From assembly GCA_035651155.1 (NCBI GenBank), contig DASRGG010000021.1, positions 248,001-312,000 on the forward strand: DNA of 64,000 nucleotides, written 5' to 3'. Shown here piece by piece: positions 24,946 through 33,655 of this stretch. Source of the DNA: CF-39 sp035651155 (lineage in GTDB: Bacteria > Chloroflexota > Limnocylindria > P2-11E). The position numbers and the translations under genes are program-made. Positions within the stretch are counted from its first letter, which is position 1; each line of letters starts with the position of its first letter. The notes below the pieces were generated by a model. The model saw only the letters and a list, made by a program, of their open reading frames with translations. It made no database searches and was not told where the DNA came from.

Positions 24946-25227
24946 CGCGAACGACGATACTCCGGTAGCGGTCAACCTTGTAAGGAGGCCCGGGCTTCAA
25001 CGAGGCGGCGGCGATCGCCGCGGAATGACACGCAAAGCCACCTGGATGGCGAGGAGCCGGCAGAATCTGGCTTCAACGAGGCCGCGGCGATCGCCGCGGA
25101 ATGACGGGCGTCCGCCGGCAGCGACCAGGACTGCAGCCACTTCTCGCTTCAATGAGGCCGCGGCGATCGCCGCGGAATGACCGCCGCCACCTGCAGCAGA
25201 CGACCATGCAGCTTCGCCGCCTCAATG

Positions 25228-25585
25228 TGTCAACGGCGGTCGAAAAGTGACCCACTCTCGCCGCTCAGTCGACCGCCTTGGCCCTCCTCCCGGCATCGAG
25301 GTCCTTCCCGCGTAGCCGGTAACTATCGCCCTTGAGCGAGAGGATCTCGGCGTGGTGGATGAGCCGATCGACCATCGCGGTGGCCACGACCTCGTCGCCG
25401 AAGATCTCGGCCCAGGCGCTGAACGGCTTGTTGCTCGTCATGACGAGCGAGGCGCGTTCGTAGCGGGCGGAGACCAGGTGGAACATGAGGTTTGCCGCCT
25501 GCGGGTCGAACGGCACGTATCCCACCTCGTCGACGATCGCGAGCGGCACGCGTCCGAGCCGGCGCAGTTCCGCCTCAAGGCGCCC
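25228..25585 (-). mobile_element. IS21-family relic inside a CRISPR repeat
   Basis: The fragment starts with an IS21-type terminal sequence (TGTCAACGGCGGTCGAAAAG) and contains the last third of an istB gene on the minus strand. The other end lacks an inverted repeat and stops inside istB. CAATG is present on both sides (25223-25227 and 25586-25590), exactly where the repeat sequence GCTTCAATGAGG would be duplicated by insertion. The repeat is therefore broken between its ninth and tenth bases. Transposition genes are otherwise gone. Confidence 0.8.
25265..25585 (-). pseudogene. IstB ATPase, C-terminal remnant
   Basis: About 105 residues of the IS21 helper ATPase remain. They include the Walker B-type block PLAIVDEVGYVPFDPQAANL, the sensor region SLVMTSNKPFSAWAEIFGDEVVATAMVDRLIHHAEIL and a normal C-terminus. 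The N-terminal half with Walker A is missing, as is istA. The fragment lies within the CRISPR array and cannot be functional. Confidence 0.88.
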
Positions 25586-28500
25586 CAATGAGGCCGCGGC
25601 GATCGCCGCGGAATGACATGACGACTACCAGTGTTGGGACTGCGGCTCCAGGTGGACCGGCTTCAATGAGGCCGCGGCGATCGCCGCGGAATGACGCGAA
25701 AGGACCCTCAGTCCCTTGCTCCCCGTCTCACCCCTGCTTCAATGAGGCCGCGGCGATCGCCGCGGAATGACCGCGTAGTTGCTGTACGTCGCCGATTGCA
25801 GGCCCTCGGAGCTTCAATGAGGCCGCGGCGATCGCCGCAGAATGACCTGCCACGGCGAGGATGATCGAGACGACCCATGCGATGAAGCTTCAATGAGGCC
25901 GCGGCGATCGCCGCGGAATGACGACCCGACGCGCGGCTTCTACGCCGGAGACGTCGACCTGCTTCAATGAGGCCGCGGCGATCGCCGCGGAATGACAAGC
26001 TGGGTCTCGCGTGCGCGACAACGTGCGTGTGGATCTCCGGGCTTCAATGAGGCCGCGGCGATCGCCGCGGAATGACGACGACCCGGCAGCAGGCACGTCG
26101 CTGCGCCGAGCGGATGACTGCTTCAATGAGGCCGCGGCGATCGCCGCGGAATGACCGAGCGAAAGTGAGGAAGGGATGACCGTTCACAGGGAGCTTCAAT
26201 GAGGCCGCGGCGATCGCCGCGGAATGACGAGCCGATAATCTGCGGCAGCCCGGCGAGCTGGCCCTGGCTTCAATGAGGCCGCGGCGATCGCCGCGGAATG
26301 ACGACGCGGTGAAGTCCGTGGTCACCGCTCCGGTGCGCGCCGCGGGGCTTCAATGAGGCCGCGGCGATCGCCGCGGAATGACGACGGCAGCAGCCGATAG
26401 CGCCCATCCGCCCGCAAATCGCTTCAATGAGGCCGCGGCGATCGCCGCGGAATGACATCGTGGTCCTGGGGATCGGCGTGATGGTCACGCGGCGACTGCT
26501 TCAATGAGGCCGCGGCCATCGCCGCGGAATGACCCTCCACCGCCGCCGTGAGGAAGTTCGTTCCAAGGTCCGGCTTCAATGAGGCCGCGGCGATCGCCGC
26601 GGAATGACCCTGCCACGCGGAACACGCGCGAGCCCATGCGTTCACCGCGCGCTTCAATGAGGCCGCGGCGATCGCCGCGGAATGACAGCCAATCGTCGAG
26701 TGCGGCGAGAAAGGTCGACTGAAAGCTTCAATGAGGCCGCGGCGATCGCCGCGGAATGACAATGACCGCTCGGCGGGACTCCCATCCCGGGGCAGGGAAC
26801 GCCGCTTCAATGAGGCCGCGGCGATCGCCGCGGAATGACCCCGGCGGCGTCGCGATCTTCGCGCCGACCCAGGAGGAGCTGCTTCAATGAGGCCGCGGCG
26901 ATCGCCGCGGAATGACCCTCGATCATGACGACACACCCCGCACGATCGTGTACGCGCTTCAATGAGGCCGCGGCGATCGCCGCGGAATGACACCGGCGGC
27001 AGCGGGCAAGGACCTCGGCAAGCCGGGGCTTCAATGAGGCCGCGGCGATCGCCGCGGAATGACGGCCCCCGGAGACAGCCCCGACCGTATGCCCATCACT
27101 TGGATGCTTCAATGAGGCCGCGGCGATCGCCGCGGAATGACTGAGAAGGGTGGTCTAGTCAGCCTTATGCGCAGTCAGCCGAGCGCTTCAATGAGGCCGC
27201 GGCGATCGCCGCGGAATGACCCGGGAGCAGGCCCGCGATTGGGCGCGCGAGCCCGACTAGCTTCAATGAGGCCGCGGCGATCGCCGCGGAATGACGAGCA
27301 CGGCCGTAACACATGTGTCCGGAAACGCTAGCTTCAATGAGGCCGCGGCGATCGCCGCGGAATGACGGTCCCCACCGACGGACTCGATGATGGTGGAATC
27401 CCTGAGCTTCAATGAGGCCGCGGCGATCGCCGCGGAATGACTCGCGTAGCGGCGGGCGGCGTTCATGACGCCATTGAGGCTTCAATGAGGCCGCGGCGAT
27501 CGCCGCGGAATGACGATGAGGCACAGCGCAACGTGAGCGCGGCTTACTCGCTTCAATGAGGCCGCGGCGATCGCCGCGGAATGACGGCGCCGGCGCCGTG
27601 TCCCACACGATCGGCCCGGTCGTGGGGCTTCAATGAGGCCGCGGCGATCGCCGCGGAATGACGCCACACACTTCATGGTCGTCGAAGTGCGCCGGGCAGC
27701 TTCAATGAGGCCGCGGCGATCGCCGCGGAATGACAGGGATGTCATCCGACCACAGAAGCGAGTCGCCGCAGCTTCAATGAGGCCGCGGCGATCGCCGCGG
27801 AATGACATTCTTCACGATCTCGGGAATGGCGACCGTGAAGATGCTTCAATGAGGCCGCGGCGATCGCCGCGGAATGACTCGCGGAGCGCTTCGGCGTCGC
27901 CGCGGACACGCTCCAGCTTCAATGAGGCCGCGGCGATCGCCGCGGAATGACCCCGGGGGGCCGCGGTGTCGTTCGCGTCGTTGCTTGGCTTCAATGAGGC
28001 CGCGGCGATCGCCGCGGAATGACGGGGCCATTGTTGAGTTGATGACAGGTGTCGAGAGGCTTCAATGAGGCCGCGGCGATCGCCGCGGAATGACGCGAAG
28101 TGGCGTTGTGGGTGATCGTGAGCGCGCCCTCGCTTCAATGAGGCCGCGGCGATCGCCGCGGAATGACCGCGCGTAGTACGTGGAGACCGCGCTGGCATGG
28201 GAGCTTCAATGAGGCCGCGGCGATCGCCGCGGAATGACTTGAGCTTGCCCTGCGAGCGTTGCAGGCCCGCATAGGCTTCAATGAGGCCGCGGCGATCGCC
28301 GCGGAATGACTTGGGTCGCGATGTCGCTCTCGCTGAAGCCCTCTGGGGCGGCGACGCAGCTTCAATGAGGCCGCGGCGATCGCCGCGGAATGACATCGCG
28401 TTCGCCGCTGAGTGCTGCGAGAGGACGCCGTCGCTTCAATGAGGCCGCGGCGATCGCCGCGGAATGACCATCGACGTCGATCTGCGGGAAGTGCGGGGCG

Positions 28501-28990
28501 AGGTCGCGCTTCAATGAGGCCGCGGCGATCGCCGCGGAATGACCCTGGTCTCTCCCACGATCCTCAGGGATTCCACCATCATCGCTTCAATGAGGCCGCG
28601 GCGATCGCCGCGGAATGACCGCTCGTTTACGATCGCGACCCCGAGCACGATCAACTGCTTCAATGAGGCCGCGGCGATCGCCGCGGAATGACGCAGCCAG
28701 ACGCGCGCGCTGTCTTGCAGGGCGGTGGCTTCAATGAGGCCGCGGCGATCGCCGCGGAATGACAACAAGGTCCGCAACATCGTGCTCTCGCAGTACTCGC
28801 TTCAATGAGGCCGCGGCGATCGCCGCGGAATGACCAAGTGGCTCTGTTACGTCATCGACCGGTCCGACGGTCAGATGCTTCAATGAGGCCGCGGCGATCG
28901 CCGCGGAATGACACCCCCGCGCGCGGGAGCTCGGAACACCGACCTCGTGGCGTTGCTTCAATGAGGCCGCGGCGATCGCCGCGGAATGAC

Positions 28991-29196
28991 GGCCGGCTCG
29001 TGGAGTCAATCGGGCAGGCCACCTGCGGGCCTTCCTGCGAGCGGTCCGCGAGTCTCGAGCGGGCCGGCCTCCCCGCAGGTCGGGTTCGTATTCATGATGG
29101 TAAGGAACGCGCCGGGAATGGCCACTACTCCGAGCGCGAGCGCTCCCCTCGCCGCACGCTACCATCGAACCGGTCGCAAGGCCACCGGCGACACAT
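28991..29196 (-). promoter_or_regulatory. Probable CRISPR leader
   Basis: This 206-base stretch between cas2 and the first intact repeat has no gene. It contains two spaced inverted repeats. ACCTGCGGG (29021-29029) pairs with CCCGCAGGT (29072-29080). GCTACCAT (29158-29165) pairs with ATGGTAGC (29204-29211), the latter overlapping the end of cas2. Its position next to cas2 and opposite the degenerate repeats fits a leader that holds the array promoter and the adaptation signals. Confidence 0.65.
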
Positions 29197-29490
29197 TCAG
29201 ACAATGGTAGCCTCCCGGCGCAGCGCCTCGTACGCCCGCCCGAGACTCTCGACGCGCGGGTCGACATGCTCGGCGTCACCGATGTCGATGATCAGCACAT
29301 GGTCCTCCTCGTGACGAATCAATCGCTCCAGCGCCGCCGCCATATCGGCGCGCCGGCGTGCGGTCAGCCGACACTGGAAGACGGAAAGCTGCAGCCACTG
29401 CCCGTAGCCCTTCATCAGCCGGAACACGCGACGCCACCGGGCCGGATCCCGGATGTCGTAGGCGACGACGTACACACGTTCCGATGCCAT
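29197..29490 (-). CDS. cas2: CRISPR-associated protein Cas2
   Basis: This 97-residue ferredoxin-fold protein begins RVYVVAYDIRDPARWRRVFRLMKGYGQWLQLSVFQC, with the conserved Asp after the first strand and the SVFQC strand. With Cas1 it forms the spacer-integration complex. It starts 4 bases after the cas4-cas1 stop, is the last gene of the cas operon, and lies next to the leader end of the array. Confidence 0.95.
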   Translation of the reverse strand: MASERVYVVAYDIRDPARWRRVFRLMKGYGQWLQLSVFQCRLTARRRADMAAALERLIRHEEDHVLIIDIGDAEHVDPRVESLGRAYEALRREATIV

Positions 29491-29494
29491 CAGC

Positions 29495-31195
29495 TCACCG
29501 GGGGACGTAATGGGGGTACGAGTCGGTCTCGCCCAGCAGGTGTCGCGCCAGAAGCCGCGCCTGCACCGATAGCAGCCGGCGCATGCTCAGGCGATACCCG
29601 AACAGCGGGTGCGTCGTCTCCTGGTCAAGGCGACGCTCGTAGGAAGCGATGAGCGCACGACGGCCCGACTTGGTCAGCGCGCAGGCGGGTCCGGAATAGA
29701 CGAAGTCCCACGGCTTGACCTCGCCATTGTTGATCGCGTTGATCACAGTCGAGTCGGCGAGCAGCGGCCGGTAGGGTTCCATGAGGTCGAGCGCGAGCGC
29801 GGGCCGTCCGTGCCGCGGTCGATGGTAGAAGCCCAGATACGGGTCGAATCCGGCGCCCGCAAGGGCCACGTGCACCGTGCGGAGGAGCAGCCCGTACGCA
29901 TACGAGAGCAGTGCGTTCACCGGATCGGTCGGCGGTCGACGATTCCGATGCTCGAACGCGAACGTCGTGAACGTCTTGCCCGACGAGCGCGGCGGCGACA
30001 GGAGCCGGGCGAAGTGGCGGAAGTGCACCGCCGCCGCCTCACCTTCGAGGCCGAGCAGCTGGTCGGCGTCGCGCGCCCGCTCCGCGCGGAGGGCGAGCCA
30101 CTTCAGCTCGTTCATCGCTTGCTCGCGCTCTACCTCGGCGCTCGCCTGCTTCCAGTTCCGGCGCAAGATGGTGCGCGCGTTGCGGATCTTCGCCGCGACG
30201 ATGCCGCGGGCGATCGCGAGCGCGCGCGTCTCGTCCAAGGCGGCGCGGTACTGCGCGACACGTATGGCGACGTTCTTCTCTCCCGCCCCGGTGGTGTGTC
30301 CCATGAACCAGCCCCCGGACGAGAACCAGGCCACGGGAATCTCGCGTGACATGAGCTCGTGGAGCAGCGGCGTCGACACCGAGACCGGACCGTAGACGGC
30401 CAGCTCGGAGACGTCGATGAGGCGTGCTTCGGTGCGCCCCTCGTCGGTCTCGATCTGGATGGTCTCGCCGTCCTTGCGCACACGCGCGCCCGGCGACTGC
30501 ACGTACAGCGGCAGCGACGGCTCATCGGGGACCACGATCGGGCGCGGCACCGCGTGACCGCGCAGGTAGTTGACCTCGTCCGGAAGGCAGATGCCCAGGA
30601 GCGAGCAGCGCGGGCACTTCGGGCTGTTCTCGAGCGGCGGCGGCGCCTCACCACCGGCGGCCGCGCGGCGCAGCTCGGCTATCGCGCGGATCGTCCGGGC
30701 GCGCAAGTCGTCGTCCAGGACGACGCGCACCCGCTCGCGGCTTTCCGCGAACCAGAGCATGCCCTCCGCGACCGTGTAGCCGTTGTCTTCGAGCACCAGC
30801 GCCTGCGCGCACACCTGCACGCGCTCGGGCTCGAACGCGCCCTCGGCGACGTGGGGACGCTTGCCCTTCTTGTAGTCGACCGGCGTGACCGACCCGCCGG
30901 CGGTCTCGAGGAGATCGATCTTCGCGATGAGCCCGAGGCGCTCGGAAGAGAGCATGACCGAGCGTGTCTTCAGCTCCGCGCCGGCCTCGACGGCCTCGAC
31001 GTCAGGCAGCGCCGGACCGGCCACGTCGACACGGGCGTGAACGCGCCGCCCCTGCGCCGTGTCGCCCGACTCCGCCCACTGGCCCTCCACCCATTCGAGC
31101 CAGGCGAGCCTCGGGCAGTAGACCCACTCGTTAACCATGCGCGCGGGCACGAGGGGCACGTCCGACGTGGGAGAGGCGTCGGCTCCGCCGCTCAT
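29495..31195 (-). CDS. cas4-cas1: Cas4-Cas1 fusion protein
   Basis: The protein has 566 residues. The N-terminal Cas4 nuclease domain (about 1-215) has Cys27 in VYCPRLAWLEW and a RecB-type active site: His53, Asp94 and Asp107-x-Lys109 (VDYKKGK). A CPRCSLLGIC cluster closes the four-Cys iron-sulfur site. The Cas1 integrase follows, with DPVNALLSYAYGLL and GFYHRPRHGRPALALDLMEPYRP carrying the metal-binding His and Asp. This fusion is characteristic of type I-G. The start chosen is ATG 31195, which overlaps the stop of the HEPN frame by 4 bases (ATGA). A reading from 31294 would overlap that gene extensively. It trims and inserts new spacers. Confidence 0.95.
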   Translation of the reverse strand: MSGGADASPTSDVPLVPARMVNEWVYCPRLAWLEWVEGQWAESGDTAQGRRVHARVDVAGPALPDVEAVEAGAELKTRSVMLSSERLGLIAKIDLLETAGGSVTPVDYKKGKRPHVAEGAFEPERVQVCAQALVLEDNGYTVAEGMLWFAESRERVRVVLDDDLRARTIRAIAELRRAAAGGEAPPPLENSPKCPRCSLLGICLPDEVNYLRGHAVPRPIVVPDEPSLPLYVQSPGARVRKDGETIQIETDEGRTEARLIDVSELAVYGPVSVSTPLLHELMSREIPVAWFSSGGWFMGHTTGAGEKNVAIRVAQYRAALDETRALAIARGIVAAKIRNARTILRRNWKQASAEVEREQAMNELKWLALRAERARDADQLLGLEGEAAAVHFRHFARLLSPPRSSGKTFTTFAFEHRNRRPPTDPVNALLSYAYGLLLRTVHVALAGAGFDPYLGFYHRPRHGRPALALDLMEPYRPLLADSTVINAINNGEVKPWDFVYSGPACALTKSGRRALIASYERRLDQETTHPLFGYRLSMRRLLSVQARLLARHLLGETDSYPHYVPR

Positions 31196-31497
31196 CGCCC
31201 ACCGAGACCGCAGCCGCCCGAGAGCGCACGCTGGCTCACAACCGTGCGCCCGCTGGAAGCCGGACCCGGACAGCGTCGTAGACGTCCCGCGCACGCGAGG
31301 GCCTCGCGTGCCTCCACGGCGGGCGGTTCCCTCAGATCACCGGGATAGCGAAAGATCCAGGCGTACACGCTGAGCCGCTCCGCCCGGGCACAAAGGCTGT
31401 TGAGCGCCGCATCCACGTCCACACACTGGCGACTGATCTCGCCGAAGTCGTGTGTCTTGCGAAACGGGATACCGCGCCAGGTGAGGAATACCCTCAT
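31192..31497 (-). CDS. HEPN domain protein, C-terminal part in its own frame
   Basis: This 101-residue frame begins MRVFLTWRGIPFRKTHDFGE and ends with a helix around VYAWIFRYPGD...VEAREAL. These are the second half of a PF05168-type HEPN domain. The first half (WLNRAADDLRAGEHVL...FHVEQAAE) is at the end of the upstream frame. One extra A at about 31502 would read ...FHVEQAAEKAMRVFLTW and rejoin the domain. The frame overlaps both neighbours by ATGA, so it can be translated by coupling as it stands. HEPN proteins of MNT pairs are typically RNase toxins or their derivatives. The split may be a real two-chain form, a decayed gene or a one-base sequence error. Confidence 0.7.
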   Translation of the reverse strand: MRVFLTWRGIPFRKTHDFGEISRQCVDVDAALNSLCARAERLSVYAWIFRYPGDLREPPAVEAREALACAGRLRRCPGPASSGRTVVSQRALSGGCGLGGR

Positions 31498-31973
31498 CGC
31501 CTTTCCGCGGCCTGCTCGACGTGAAACCGCGCGTCACCCACGAGCGGTGGCTCTGCCGTCAGTACGTGCTCACCCGCCCGGAGGTCGTCTGCCGCTCTGT
31601 TCAGCCAGGACCTGACAGCACCGACGCGCTCGGAGTCATCGCGCATAGAGCCGGACGCCTCACGCAGGATCGTCGCCGGGAGCGACGCCCGAAGATGCTG
31701 CTGGCGCTCGAAGCGCTCGACGGTCCACGCCAGACTGGGCGGGGCGGATCGCAGATCCCAGCGAAGAGAATGAGCCCGCTGGCTGAGCCGGTACTCGGGC
31801 TCGTGGGCCTCACGGACGAGCACCATCAGGTCGTAGTCGCTATCCGGTCCGGCATCGCCCCGGGCCATTGAACCGAAGAGGTAGATGCCCTCGGGGTGAA
31901 ATGCGTCGACCAGGCGCCGGACGATCTCGTCGAGCACGGGGTCACGGCGGAGGGCCGGCGCTTCGGTCATCAC
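31494..31973 (-). CDS. MNT-type nucleotidyltransferase joined to the N-terminal half of a HEPN domain
   Basis: The frame has 159 residues. Residues 31-50 carry the minimal nucleotidyltransferase motif (GSMARGDAGPDSDYDLMVLV) with both catalytic Asp. From about residue 112 the sequence becomes HEPN helices (AVRSWLNRAADDLRAGEHVL, FHVEQAAE). A one-base gain near 31656 would instead end the MNT protein as REGVRLYAR, the usual MNT C-terminus, with the HEPN gene starting separately. MNT partners act as antitoxins that AMPylate HEPN toxins in known pairs. It starts inside the csb2 stop (ATGA) and is therefore part of the cas operon, an unusual place for such a module. Confidence 0.8.
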   Translation of the reverse strand: MMTEAPALRRDPVLDEIVRRLVDAFHPEGIYLFGSMARGDAGPDSDYDLMVLVREAHEPEYRLSQRAHSLRWDLRSAPPSLAWTVERFERQQHLRASLPATILREASGSMRDDSERVGAVRSWLNRAADDLRAGEHVLTAEPPLVGDARFHVEQAAERR

Positions 31974-33655
31974 GGCCTTCCGCTCTCGCTGATCGCAGAG
32001 TCGTCGCGAACGATGCTCGCCGCAGCGAGACTCCGTTCCGCGGTCTCCGGCATGAACAGCCCCATACCGAAGTGCGCTGAGTGACCCACGGCGATCGGTC
32101 CACGAACATCGGAAGGGAGCTTGATCCGGAACGCGCCAGCCAGGCGCCGACCTCCATCGTCGCCAGACTTGGACCGGAAGCGCTTGAACTGGATCGGCCG
32201 CCAGCGACGCGCGATCTTGAACCCCTCACCCTCGAGCAGAGGCTCGATCACAACGCCATCGGCCCGATCGGCAAGGTCAGGGACGGCGACAGCCAACTGG
32301 CTACGTAAATCCGCCATGAGGAAAGCGGTCCGCGCTTCGGGGGAAGCGAGGTCGATCCGATCTCGCCCGCGGGTCTTCGCATACCGCGCTGCGATGTACG
32401 GTGTGGCGGAGATCCAGGCCCTGGAGACGCGTCGGGGTCCTAGCGCGTACTCATCATGCGTGCCCAGACCCAGCAGGAGTACGCGAACTGGATACCTCCC
32501 CTCCCCCGGCCGACCCGCCTTGAGCTCGCGCAGGCCGTCGATCGCACGCCGTTCGCCGGCGCCGAAACCGTCGCGAGCGAAGATGGTCAGATGATCGAGA
32601 CGGCCGTCACCGTCCTCGTCGCTGGGAAGGTAGTACGCGTGGCTGTGTAGGCGGTCAGTAAGCGGATCGCCGTGCTCGTCCTTCCCTGAAAGCACCGCCG
32701 ACCGGCCCCGGACACCGTTCTGCTCCGTCAGACGGCCGTAGATGCCCATCAACGCACGCCGCGCGGCCTCGGCGACCGGCAGCGTGTCGGTCACGAGCGG
32801 CAGGACGGTCGAGTCAAGGGCGAACCGAGCGACCTGGATCCTGCGCTCTGGACGCGAGCGGGCCCGCGCTCGCGTACCTGGATCGAGCTTGAAGCAGTCG
32901 CGTGGACGAACGTACCGGATCCAGCGCGAGCCTGGGGGGTCCGACCAGCCCTCCTTGTGCAGTTGAAGCGTCTCCATGCAGAGGTTCCAGGCCGGGTCGT
33001 AGATCGTGGAACGCTGCTCGCTGGTCCGCTTGTCGCGGCCGCGACCCCGGGTCTTCATCGTCACCGCGCCGACGTGGTCATCGGCGAAGGATCGGACCGG
33101 GTCCGCGCAGAGCACGCGAACGATCTCGGTGTCGAGCGGTGGCGTCTGGCCATTGAGCGGCGTACTGAGACGCCGAGCGCCGGCGGCGAGGTGTTCGGCC
33201 GCAGCGTCGTTGTCGAGGAGCCGTGCCTCACACCACGACTCGGAGCGGCCCAGCGTGTTGAGGTTGGCGAGGATGCGGCTCAGGACCCGGCGCTGCGCAT
33301 CGTCCAGCGCGGCGTCCGTCCAGTTGACGACGACCGTCGCATCGCGGCGGACCGCAACGAATGCGTCGAAGACGAGCGTGCGATCATCCGGGCCCTTCTT
33401 CCACGGCATGTAGTGACGCGCATGCCCGGTGGAGGCGGGCGGCAGCACGAACTGCGGCAGCGTGGCCAACGCGCGGAGGACGGGCTCGACCTCTTCCTGC
33501 TTCAGCTCGGGCAGCGTTCGTTTCCAGGCGGCCACCATCGCACGGAGGATGCGCCATGGCGATGGTGGCCATTCAACAGCCCCCTCGTTGACATGCCGGC
33601 CCCACGGCGTGGCGTGGTAGCGACCGGCGAGGAACCTAAGAGAGACGCAGATCAT
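31970..33655 (-). CDS. csb2: Type I-G Cas5-Cas6 fusion, Csb2 (GSU0054 family)
   Basis: This 561-residue protein begins with a RAMP-like strand (CVSLRFLAGRYHATPWGRHVNEG) and carries the family block HSHAYYLPSDEDGDGRLDHLTIFA at about 325-348. The glycine-rich RAMP loop appears late in the protein. In type I-G this protein takes the Cas5 role and processes the crRNA. It overlaps csb1 upstream and the MNT gene downstream by ATGA. A predicted His in the conserved HSH could serve in RNA cleavage; that is inferred. Confidence 0.9.
   Translation of the reverse strand: MICVSLRFLAGRYHATPWGRHVNEGAVEWPPSPWRILRAMVAAWKRTLPELKQEEVEPVLRALATLPQFVLPPASTGHARHYMPWKKGPDDRTLVFDAFVAVRRDATVVVNWTDAALDDAQRRVLSRILANLNTLGRSESWCEARLLDNDAAAEHLAAGARRLSTPLNGQTPPLDTEIVRVLCADPVRSFADDHVGAVTMKTRGRGRDKRTSEQRSTIYDPAWNLCMETLQLHKEGWSDPPGSRWIRYVRPRDCFKLDPGTRARARSRPERRIQVARFALDSTVLPLVTDTLPVAEAARRALMGIYGRLTEQNGVRGRSAVLSGKDEHGDPLTDRLHSHAYYLPSDEDGDGRLDHLTIFARDGFGAGERRAIDGLRELKAGRPGEGRYPVRVLLLGLGTHDEYALGPRRVSRAWISATPYIAARYAKTRGRDRIDLASPEARTAFLMADLRSQLAVAVPDLADRADGVVIEPLLEGEGFKIARRWRPIQFKRFRSKSGDDGGRRLAGAFRIKLPSDVRGPIAVGHSAHFGMGLFMPETAERSLAAASIVRDDSAISESGRP

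Larger units (their letters stand above)
24994..28990 (-). CRISPR. Type I-G CRISPR array, 49 repeats, interrupted once
   Basis: I count 49 copies of a 36-base repeat, read on the plus strand as GCTTCAATGAGG...GGAATGAC, around the 18-base perfect palindrome CCGCGGCGATCGCCGCGG. Spacers are mostly 35-44 bases (one of 48, at 28311-28358) and all differ. On the minus strand the repeat ends in ATTGAAGC, like the handle-bearing 3' end of many type I repeats. The two leftmost repeats (24994, 25070) are degenerate (CAACGAGG, CGGCGGCG). Both facts place the leader at the cas2 side and transcription on the minus strand. Single-base variants occur at 25811 and 26498. An IS21 relic splits the repeat at 25219-25617. 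Confidence 0.97.

Noticed and set aside
25492..28990. Many frames across the array encoding repeated blocks such as RGDRRGLIEA or MRPRRSPRND
   Set aside because: They are translations of the CRISPR repeat in different frames, with spacer-derived filler. They are not proteins.
31192..31660. RX4HXY motif typical of HepT-type HEPN toxins
   Set aside because: Neither half of the HEPN domain contains it. The protein looks like the PF05168 (KTHDF) type, so HepT biochemistry should not be assumed.
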